Part shown: positions 1 to 5,601 of the stretch, piece by piece | How positions within the stretch are numbered: position 1 is the stretch's first letter | How the letters are laid out: each line of letters opens with the position of its first letter | From: an uncultured Mucispirillum sp. | Lineage (GTDB): Bacteria > Chrysiogenota > Deferribacteres > Deferribacterales > Mucispirillaceae | Reading direction: 5' to 3' | DNA length: 5,601 nucleotides | Assembly (NCBI GenBank): GCA_910586745.1 | Contig: CAJUJZ010000143.1 | Coordinates: 1-5,601, forward strand | The notes under the pieces: generated by a model | Database searches by the model: none | The model's input: only the letters and a program-made list of their open reading frames with translations | What the model was told of the DNA's origin: nothing | Program-made: the position numbers and the translations under genes

Positions 1-14
1 TCATCATTATTAAT

Positions 15-39
15 AAAGTGGAGATAATACTTTCACTTT
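15..39 (+). other. weak hairpin with T-rich tail, possible terminator of an upstream gene
   Basis: AAAGTG (15-20) can pair with CACTTT (34-39). The stem may extend inward through two G-T wobbles and one A-T pair, leaving a loop of about 7 bases. It is followed by a T-rich run (37-48). This could be the end signal of a gene lying before the window, since frame 1 is open from base 1 to a TAA at 25-27. Only two of the core six pairs are G-C, so the stem is weak and could be chance in such AT-rich DNA. Confidence 0.22.
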
Positions 40-115
40 TTCTTTCTTAATATATTTTATTATCTGCCGATAAGTCTAATGTATATGTATTTTTTTGATA
101 TACTGCTATATTTAT

Positions 116-153
116 ATTGATAAAATAGTAAAAATTGATTATTTTAAAATAGT
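116..153 (+). repeat. split direct repeat upstream of the promoter
   Basis: ATTGAT directly joined to AAAATAGT (116-129) recurs as ATTGAT (134-139) and AAAATAGT (146-153), now separated by a six-base TATTTT insert. The second copy contains a perfect 10-base palindrome, ATTTTAAAAT (141-150). The repeat ends 19 bases before the best -10 element, where an activator or an AT-rich upstream element would act. Both copies contain -35-like TTGAT hexamers. No known regulator site is recognised, and AT-rich DNA gives such matches fairly easily. Confidence 0.35.
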
Positions 154-167
154 TATGAATAAATCTT

Positions 168-178
168 TGGTATATAAT
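168..178 (+). promoter_or_regulatory. candidate sigma70-type -10 element for the TPS operon
   Basis: A perfect TATAAT lies at 173-178, with a TG at 168-169 just upstream. Read with the overlapping hexamer TATATA (171-176), that TG gives an extended -10. No good -35 is present at the usual distance (around 150-155 the bases are TAGTTA), so an activator or the extended -10 would have to compensate. Transcription would start near 185, leaving a leader of about 40 bases with GGAG at 212-215. An alternative is TTGATA (117-122), 17 bases, then TATTTT (140-145), which has the better -35 but a poorer -10. Confidence 0.42.
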
Positions 179-223
179 TTGTTATAGACTTTTAAATATA
201 CTATCCATTTTGGAGCGAGTTTA

Positions 224-1903
224 ATGATAAAACGGTTGTTTTTACCAGTTATTGCGTTTATTCTTTGTTTTTCTGGATTAAGTTATGGTCAATCTCAGAT
301 AGGTATAAGTGGTGTAATTGATGACAGCTTTGAGAAAGACTTTCGTAATACACCTTTTCCAAGGGATAAAAATGCAAAGATTATTACAGAAAAAGAACTG
401 CTTGATAATCTTCCAAAAGAAACATCAGCAGAAACAGTATATGTTTCAAGGTTTGAAGTAACAGGCAACAGGGTTATTGATAAAAAAGATATCCAAATGG
501 TGCTTGTTGATTATGTTGAAAGAAATCTTACATTAGCTCAGTTAAATGAAGCAGCAGATGCTGTAACAAAATTTTACAGACAACAAGGTTACATAATAAG
601 CTATGCATATATTCCACCACAGGTAGTTAATAACAGCACAATTAATATTGCTGTTGTAGAAGGTGAAATTGGTGAAGTATATATAGAAGGGCTTTCAGAT
701 TATAAAAAAGACTTTATTTTAAAGTATTTGAAACCATTACAGTCTGGTCTTGTTCTTGATACAAAAACTTTAGAAAGACGACTTTTATTATTAAACAGCT
801 TTATGGATTTAAAAGTTAATGCTACTTTAAGACCAGGTAAAAGAAAAGGTACATCAGATATTATTATCTATGCACAGGACACAAACCCATACAGAGCAAG
901 TTTTAGTGTAGATAACTATGGTAATAAAATAACTAACGAATACCGCTTAAATGGTGCAGCTATGGTTGGCAATGTTATTACAAGTGGGGACAGGCTTGCG
1001 TTAAATTTATCACTTGGTTTAGATAATTTTAATCCATGGCAGCTTTTTTATGGCAGAATAGATTACAGGCTTCCTATTGGAAGTGAAGGTTTTAAACTTG
1101 GCTTTGCTTATTCAAGAAGTAACTATATAGGTACAAAAGATTTTGCAAAAGCTCTTAAGTTAGAAGGCTATTCTAATGATTATTCTATATATACAGAATA
1201 CCCAATCATTTTAAGAAATAAAGGAACTTTAAATTTAGGTGCAGGAATATATGTAAAAGAATCAGCAGATAAAATACTTGGTGAAAAAAATTCTCAGGAT
1301 ATTTTAACTACTGCATCTATCAGCCTTTATGGTGAAGCTTATCCTTGGATAGGTGCAAATATGTATTATTCCTTTGCTTTTTCTCAAGGTTTAAGTGGTC
1401 TTTATGGAGTGTCCCATTACAGCAGCGATTCTTCTAACCCTAATGCTAGCGGATATTATGAAAAACTCTATTTAGATTATGAGTATCATCAGTTTATTAC
1501 ATGGTTTTTTAGAATGAGATTATTATTTTCTGGCCAGTGGATATCAGGAACTACTTTTGCAGGGGAAAGATTTTATATAGGCGGCATTTATAGTGTTCGC
1601 GGATTTGAAAGCGGTTTAGAATCTGGTGATAATGGATATAGACTTAGTGTAGAAGCTGAATTTGATTTAGGTATCCCACATATAAAAGCATTAGTATTTT
1701 ACGACAGAGGTCAGGTATTTAATTATAATGCAGATTATCATGGTTATGGTAGTGCATCTCTTGATTCAGCAGGTGCTGGGCTCCGTTTTTATCCATGGAA
1801 AGGGCTGGCAATAAAAATTGATTATGGTTACCCATTAATGTCATCACAAAATCGTGAAGCAGGCTGGGGCGTTGTATATGGGAGAATAAGCTATGATTTC
1901 TAA
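224..1903 (+). CDS. TpsB outer-membrane transporter of a two-partner secretion system (ShlB/FhaC/HecB family)
   Basis: This is the pore-forming partner that secretes the exoprotein encoded next to it. Residues 1-22 look like a Sec signal peptide (K3-R4, hydrophobic core 5-19, likely cleavage after SYG). Residues 23-70 are a charged linker that may hold the plug helix and periplasmic tether known from FhaC. A ShlB-type POTRA domain spans about 72-148, with the hallmark AYIPPQ at 128-133 and VVEGEIGEV at 144-152. A second POTRA follows at about 150-218. The beta-barrel runs from about 222 to the end. The Omp85-superfamily loop L6 motif is VRGF (458-461) and its barrel partner FxDxG is at 492-496 (D494). 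In FhaC the equivalent Arg and Asp interact, so both key residues are kept. The protein ends in aromatic Phe559 (YDF), as expected of an outer-membrane barrel. The length of 559 aa is normal for the family, with no sign of truncation. The start is supported by GGAG at 212-215, eight bases before the ATG, and by the signal peptide directly after it. The stop overlaps the start of the exoprotein gene. Confidence 0.96.
   Translation: MIKRLFLPVIAFILCFSGLSYGQSQIGISGVIDDSFEKDFRNTPFPRDKNAKIITEKELLDNLPKETSAETVYVSRFEVTGNRVIDKKDIQMVLVDYVERNLTLAQLNEAADAVTKFYRQQGYIISYAYIPPQVVNNSTINIAVVEGEIGEVYIEGLSDYKKDFILKYLKPLQSGLVLDTKTLERRLLLLNSFMDLKVNATLRPGKRKGTSDIIIYAQDTNPYRASFSVDNYGNKITNEYRLNGAAMVGNVITSGDRLALNLSLGLDNFNPWQLFYGRIDYRLPIGSEGFKLGFAYSRSNYIGTKDFAKALKLEGYSNDYSIYTEYPIILRNKGTLNLGAGIYVKESADKILGEKNSQDILTTASISLYGEAYPWIGANMYYSFAFSQGLSGLYGVSHYSSDSSNPNASGYYEKLYLDYEYHQFITWFFRMRLLFSGQWISGTTFAGERFYIGGIYSVRGFESGLESGDNGYRLSVEAEFDLGIPHIKALVFYDRGQVFNYNADYHGYGSASLDSAGAGLRFYPWKGLAIKIDYGYPLMSSQNREAGWGVVYGRISYDF
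1880..1903 (+). promoter_or_regulatory. tpsB/tpsA overlap with internal ribosome-binding site
   Basis: GGGAG at 1880-1884 lies inside the last tpsB codons, eight bases before the ATG at 1893-1895. The tpsB stop TAA is at 1901-1903, so the two frames share 11 bases. The Shine-Dalgarno is good and a signal peptide begins at once, which fixes this ATG as the start. Ribosomes finishing tpsB would stop within reach of the new start, so the transporter and its cargo are probably translationally coupled. Confidence 0.8.
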
Positions 1904-4900
1904 GATTAAATATTACACAGCTGTTATTTTAGTATTCTTATTTAATATTCCTGTTTATGCTGCTCCAAATGGTGCAAGTGTGGTGCATGGTGATGTAAAT
2001 ATATCACAAAACGGTTCAAATACTGTTATTAACCAGAATACTGATAAAGCAATTATAAACTGGGATTCTTTTAATGTTAATAAAGGAGAAAGTGTTCTTT
2101 TTAACCAAAATTCATCATCAAGTATTATTTTAAACAGAGTTACAAATGGACTGCCGACTAATATTTTTGGTAATATTTCAGCAAATGGTAATGTGTTTAT
2201 TTTAAATCAGGCTGGTATATTAGTTGGAAATGGAGCATCCATTAACACTAACAGCTTTTTGGCTGGTGCTGCAAATATTAACAATAATGATTTTATTGCT
2301 GGAAAATATAATTTTTATGGTGCACAAGGTAATGTTATTAATAATGGCAGCATAAAAGTGCAGGGTGGCGGATATGCTGTTTTAATAGGTAAAAATGTTG
2401 CAAATAACGGGCTTATTTCAGCTAAACTTGGTAAAATATATTTATCATCTGGTGAAGCTTTTAGAATGGATATGAGCGGTAATGATTTAATAGGGGTGGA
2501 AGTTGAAAAAGGTATAACTGATGCTTACATTTCTAATGCCGGTCATATTCAGGCAGAAGGCGGCACTATAGTGATGACAGCTAAAAATATTTCTAATGTA
2601 ATCCGTCAGGCAGTAAATAATACTGGTATTATTGATGCTTCATCTATTTCTTATGAAGGCGGTAAAGTTATATTAGGTGCAGAAAATGGTAAGGTTATAA
2701 ATGACGGAGAAATAAATGTTTCATCTAAAGCTGATAATGGTGGTTCTATAGAAATAAAAGCAGAATATCTTATAAATAACGGCTTAATATATGCTAACGG
2801 CTTAAATGGTGGTTTTATAAATATGCTTAGTTCTGATTTACTAAAAATCGGCAGTGCAAGTATTATACAGGCAAACAGTTTTGGATATGGTAATGGTGGA
2901 AATATTAAGCTTATATCTCAAAAAAGAGCAGAAGCTCATAATGGAGCATTAATAGAAGCAGGCTCTATTTATGGAAGCGGCGGTTTTATTGAATTAAGCG
3001 GATATGATTCTGTTTATGCTTTCAGCAATTTTAATACAAAATCATTTTATGGTATATATGGTAAGTTTTTATTAGACCCATCAAATATGTTTATTGGTAA
3101 CTACTCTAATTTAGCTGATGATGAAAATAATCAGGTATCAAATGACGGCAATACTTATATCGATATTAACTGGCTTAATAATATGCTGAACACTTCTAAT
3201 GTTTCACTTCAAACATTACAGGGTAACGGCAGCGGCGATATTACATTAAATGCTGGTGTTACATTAACAGGTGCTAACGGTTTAACTCTTGATGCAGCTA
3301 ATAATATCAGCTTATTAGGAAATATTGACGGGCTTGCTGCTTTAACATTAAATGCAGGCGGCAGTATTACTGGTAATAATAATATTACTGTTGGAGATAT
3401 TACTGCAAATGCTGTAAATAATATCCTTTTAACAAAATTAAATGTTACTGGAAAATCATCATATATTTCATCAACTGGTGATGTTAACTTAGTAGGTGAC
3501 AGCATTGGTCTTATTACTAATATTACAGGTCAAAAAATAGGTATTGAAGTAACAGGTACAGGTAACGGAATATCTATGGATGCATCTGTTGAAAAAGATA
3601 AAGCAGCTGTTACAGGGCAGGAAATTACTTTAAAAGCAGATGGGGCTGTAAGTGTATCTGTTGATACTGCAAGCTTATCTGCAGAAAGTGTAAACGACAG
3701 CTTAGGTATTACTAACTTAAATAGAGATACAACTGTATTAATTAAATATTTTGGGGGTAAAGCATCAACTTATACTCAAAATAATGGTGTAATAGATTTA
3801 AGCTGCATACCAGAAAATGCAATAGGGCAGGATTTAACAATTTCAAGTGTTTATGGTACTGTGCAGGCTGTGGACAGACTAGAAGCATTAAAACAGTATA
3901 CGGGGCTTAAACTTGATGCAAATACTATACATTTTATAGAAAATAATGATAATCTATTGACTATTGATTCTTCCTTTTTAGGTAATAAAAAAGCAGTTAA
4001 GTATATGTTTGAAACAAATGGCGATATTAATGTAGATTTAAACTCAATGGCATCTGATTTACTAAACAGTGGTATAGAATTAATTTCAAAAAATGGTGCA
4101 ATAACATCACTTTCTGATATTTCAGTTATGTATTTTTCAGCAAATGCTTTAAATGATATAAATATTACTTCTTATTTATTAGGTGGTATTTCTTTGGAAA
4201 GTGGTATTGGTAATATTAAATATACTCATAAAGCAGGCCCTGTAAGTATTAGAGGATTAAAAGCATTAAATGGTAATATTAATGTGAATTTAGTGGGTAC
4301 TTCTGGTGGAATACCATCTATTCCTGGTGTTACACTGCCGCCTGAATTTGATGCTGGAGATTTATATATATCAGGCCTTGCATCTAATAATCCTGTAAAT
4401 ATTACTACAGCAAATGCAGCAATTATTTCTATTGCAGGAAGCGGTGAAACAGAATTAAATTTAAATATTACAAACAATAATACTAATCCATATAAATTAG
4501 AAATATCTAATAATTATGATATTACATTAAATACTTCAAATACTCAATATAGTGATATAAAACTTAACAGTAATAATGGCAGTATTTATTTTCCTGTTAC
4601 TGATAATACTTTAACTGCTGTTGATAAAATATACTTATCAGCAAATCATATAAATGGTGACAGTGGTGATTTATTATTATCTGCAAAAGAAGTATATATA
4701 AACCAGAAATCTGGAAATAATGAATTTATAGTTAATGCAGATAAAGCAGATATTAATGGCAGCGATATAAATGTTGCATTTAGAAAAGATACACTACTTA
4801 AAGATATTGATAATGATGATTATGCTGTAAAAGGCGGTAATATCAGAATATTATCTGATAATAGTATAACATTACAGGATAAAATATCAGTTGCAGATTT

Positions 4901-5435
4901 AAATATGATTACTGGCAGTTTTAATTTTGAAAATGGTGGTAAAAACAATGTTATACAAGGCAATAATGTATCAATTTATGCTGAAAGTGATATTGCAGGC
5001 TATGGTAAGATTATAGCTGATAAAGTTTATTTAGAAGCCTCTACAATTGCTTCTACTTCTAATCTTTTAGTATTAGCTGATTATGGTCACTTTATTTCAA
5101 CAGCTATAGATAAACCAGCAAATGATGTTTTAATAAATATAAACTCAGATAATTGGTTTGAAAATTTAAAATCATATAAATTTGAAGCTTATGGTTCTGG
5201 CTTATCTTATTTAAATGGTAGAATTGTTGACTACAAAGTATATGATATGATAAAAAATATGTACAGCAGGAATTTACAGCCAATAGAAAATACAAATATT
5301 GATAGAGTAACTGGTGATGATTTGATTAAAGGTGGCAGACTGCAGGATACAAGCGAACTTGTAACTGTTGAAGATAATAAAACACCAAAAGTTAATAATA
5401 TTACTAAGAAAAATAAATCTATTGAATTAAGATAA
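1893..5435 (+). CDS. TpsA exoprotein, filamentous-haemagglutinin/HMW-like beta-helix protein secreted by the preceding TpsB
   Basis: This is the secreted cargo, probably a surface or released fibrous adhesin; its ligand is not evident. A signal peptide is clear (K4-K6, hydrophobic core 9-19, cleavage after VYA at 23). The TPS (haemagglutination-activity) domain spans about 24-280. It contains INWDSFNVNKGESVLFNQ (55-72), LNRVTNG (80-86), then NGNVFILNQAGILVGNGASIN (98-118), so the family NPNGI motif reads NQAGI (105-109). A ladder of N-x-G-x-I-x-A/V turns (Gly152, 173, 217, 245, 272, 297) marks beta-helix coils. FLLDPSNMFI (392-401) followed by INWLNNMLNTSNVSLQT (425-441) resembles the family's LLLDP-x-N-x-TI cassette. 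Asn-rich coils then continue to about 1080, with a less regular part at about 605-700 and a proline cluster at 808-817. The last 70 residues are charged, with many Lys, Asp and Arg, and do not look like beta-helix. Cys638 is the only cysteine, so an HMW1-type C-terminal Cys loop is ruled out. No VENN pretoxin motif, toxin domain, YadA anchor or autotransporter barrel is seen. At 1180 aa it is short beside FHA or CdiA and nearer HMW or HxuA size. The gene ends in tandem TAA TAA. Confidence 0.93.
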   Translation: MISKIKYYTAVILVFLFNIPVYAAPNGASVVHGDVNISQNGSNTVINQNTDKAIINWDSFNVNKGESVLFNQNSSSSIILNRVTNGLPTNIFGNISANGNVFILNQAGILVGNGASINTNSFLAGAANINNNDFIAGKYNFYGAQGNVINNGSIKVQGGGYAVLIGKNVANNGLISAKLGKIYLSSGEAFRMDMSGNDLIGVEVEKGITDAYISNAGHIQAEGGTIVMTAKNISNVIRQAVNNTGIIDASSISYEGGKVILGAENGKVINDGEINVSSKADNGGSIEIKAEYLINNGLIYANGLNGGFINMLSSDLLKIGSASIIQANSFGYGNGGNIKLISQKRAEAHNGALIEAGSIYGSGGFIELSGYDSVYAFSNFNTKSFYGIYGKFLLDPSNMFIGNYSNLADDENNQVSNDGNTYIDINWLNNMLNTSNVSLQTLQGNGSGDITLNAGVTLTGANGLTLDAANNISLLGNIDGLAALTLNAGGSITGNNNITVGDITANAVNNILLTKLNVTGKSSYISSTGDVNLVGDSIGLITNITGQKIGIEVTGTGNGISMDASVEKDKAAVTGQEITLKADGAVSVSVDTASLSAESVNDSLGITNLNRDTTVLIKYFGGKASTYTQNNGVIDLSCIPENAIGQDLTISSVYGTVQAVDRLEALKQYTGLKLDANTIHFIENNDNLLTIDSSFLGNKKAVKYMFETNGDINVDLNSMASDLLNSGIELISKNGAITSLSDISVMYFSANALNDINITSYLLGGISLESGIGNIKYTHKAGPVSIRGLKALNGNINVNLVGTSGGIPSIPGVTLPPEFDAGDLYISGLASNNPVNITTANAAIISIAGSGETELNLNITNNNTNPYKLEISNNYDITLNTSNTQYSDIKLNSNNGSIYFPVTDNTLTAVDKIYLSANHINGDSGDLLLSAKEVYINQKSGNNEFIVNADKADINGSDINVAFRKDTLLKDIDNDDYAVKGGNIRILSDNSITLQDKISVADLNMITGSFNFENGGKNNVIQGNNVSIYAESDIAGYGKIIADKVYLEASTIASTSNLLVLADYGHFISTAIDKPANDVLININSDNWFENLKSYKFEAYGSGLSYLNGRIVDYKVYDMIKNMYSRNLQPIENTNIDRVTGDDLIKGGRLQDTSELVTVEDNKTPKVNNITKKNKSIELR
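3240..3374 (+). repeat. tandem beta-helix coil repeat within TpsA
   Basis: Three closely related strands follow one another at residues 450-494: ITLNAGVTLTG (450-460), LTLDAANNISL (464-474) and LTLNAGGSITG (484-494), with steps of 14 and 20 residues. Step lengths near 20 residues are typical of one turn of a right-handed beta-helix in TpsA proteins. The DNA copies differ at many third positions, so this is an old structural repeat rather than a recent duplication. Confidence 0.6.
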
Positions 5436-5439
5436 TAAC

Positions 5440-5482
5440 AATATATCTCCCTGATTATAAAAGGGGAGATATATTTTATTTT
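5440..5482 (+). terminator. intrinsic terminator of the TPS operon
   Basis: A perfect 12-bp stem pairs 5440-5451 with 5464-5475. The sequence ATATATCTCCC is matched by GGGAGATATAT, with an outer A-T pair, around a 12-base loop. It is followed by a T-rich tract (5475-5482, interrupted by one A). The CCC/GGG pairs sit at the loop end of the stem. The hairpin begins two bases after the second of the tandem stop codons, so it closes the two-gene unit. There is no matching T tract for the opposite strand, so it probably works in one direction. Confidence 0.9.
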
Positions 5483-5501
5483 CCATCATTTCTATTATAT
5501 A

Positions 5502-5550
5502 TTACAGCACAAATATTTTGTTATTTGTTACAAAAAAAATTCAGCTGTAA
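5502..5550. repeat. spaced inverted repeat in the downstream intergenic region
   Basis: TTACAGC (5502-5508) is mirrored by GCTGTAA (5544-5550), 35 bases apart. Between them lies an exact tandem of the heptamer TTTGTTA (5517-5523 and 5524-5530). The spacing is long for a hairpin but could suit paired protein-binding half-sites before a following gene. Chance is quite possible in this AT-rich stretch. Confidence 0.25.
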
Positions 5551-5553
5551 AGT

Positions 5554-5596
5554 TTGTTTACCTGTCTAGTATCAATTTAGAATACATTATTATAAT
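5554..5596 (+). promoter_or_regulatory. possible promoter for a gene beyond the window
   Basis: TTGTTT (5554-5559) is followed after 18 bases by TAGAAT (5578-5583), and a perfect TATAAT lies further on (5591-5596) without a recognisable -35. The position after an operon terminator fits a promoter for the next gene, but no gene is seen before the window ends, and AT-rich DNA often yields such hexamers. Confidence 0.22.
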
Positions 5597-5601
5597 TATA
5601 T

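Noticed and set aside
1..50. End of an upstream coding region
   Set aside because: Frame 1 is open for eight codons to TAA at 25-27 and frame 3 is open to TAA at 48-50, but the stretch is too short to judge and shows no family signal.
3209..3505. 98-codon open frame on the - strand inside tpsA
   Set aside because: It lies entirely opposite the tandem beta-helix coils of tpsA. Its Pro/Val/Leu-rich product is what the complement of Asn/Gly/Thr repeat codons gives. No ribosome-binding site or recognised family is apparent.
3236..3560. Possible recent DNA duplication or short-repeat array in the central part of tpsA
   Set aside because: Words such as AATATTACT recur, but the copies differ at many positions and unit lengths vary. 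The similarity is at protein level and reflects beta-helix coils, not a CRISPR array or a slippage tract.
4226..4477. 83-codon open frame on the - strand inside tpsA
   Set aside because: This is a shadow of the coil-repeat codons around the proline cluster. The product has low complexity, and nothing supports a start or a family.
4801..4825. Fur-box-like GATAATGATGATTATGC sequence
   Set aside because: It encodes in-frame Asp/Asn residues deep inside tpsA, far from any promoter. AT-rich Asn/Asp codons produce such matches by chance.
5104..5295. 63-codon open frame on the - strand near the end of tpsA
   Set aside because: It lies wholly within the tpsA C-terminal codons, has no family resemblance and starts without a good ribosome-binding site. 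The intact tpsA frame explains this DNA.
1893..5435. CdiA-type contact-dependent inhibition toxin
   Set aside because: CdiA proteins are usually far longer, with a VENN-type pretoxin motif, a toxin tip and a small immunity gene after them. Here the protein is 1180 aa, the only similar string is IENN (682-685) inside ordinary sequence, and a terminator instead of an immunity gene follows.

Overview
The window holds one compact two-partner secretion (TPS, type Vb) locus on the + strand. A TpsB outer-membrane transporter of the ShlB/FhaC/HecB family (224-1903, 559 aa) is followed by its presumed cargo, a TpsA exoprotein of the filamentous-haemagglutinin/HMW type (1893-5435, 1180 aa). The two reading frames overlap by 11 bases, and a strong hairpin terminator stands just after the second stop codon. 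The pair therefore looks like a complete two-gene transcription unit.

Layout: 1-223 is very AT-rich intergenic DNA with a weak hairpin (15-39), a split direct repeat (116-153) and a good -10 element (TATAAT, 173-178), then a ribosome-binding site (GGAG, 212-215). 224-1903 is tpsB. 1880-1903 is the coupling junction, with a Shine-Dalgarno inside the last tpsB codons. 1893-5435 is tpsA. 5440-5482 is an intrinsic terminator. 5483-5601 is AT-rich intergenic DNA with a spaced inverted repeat and promoter-like hexamers that may serve a gene beyond the window.

How the genes should work together (family knowledge): both proteins carry Sec signal peptides. The TpsB POTRA domains bind the N-terminal TPS domain of TpsA in the periplasm. 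TpsA then passes unfolded through the 16-strand barrel and folds outside as a long right-handed beta-helix, as in adhesins, haemolysins and haem-acquisition exoproteins. The TpsA here has no recognisable toxin tip, no pretoxin motif and no covalent or Cys-loop anchor. A surface or released adhesin-like fibre is the best guess, but its target is unknown.

Organism: the outer-membrane system requires a diderm bacterium. Base composition is low in GC (about one third by eye), with AGA for Arg, TTA/CTT for Leu and many Asn/Ile/Lys codons. This fits low-GC diderms such as Deferribacterota (for example Mucispirillum), Campylobacterota, Brachyspira or Fusobacteriota. I lean weakly to a Mucispirillum-like host and cannot prove it from this window. 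The parts are recognisable, so this is not a new type of system. The undescribed part is the central and C-terminal portion of the exoprotein.
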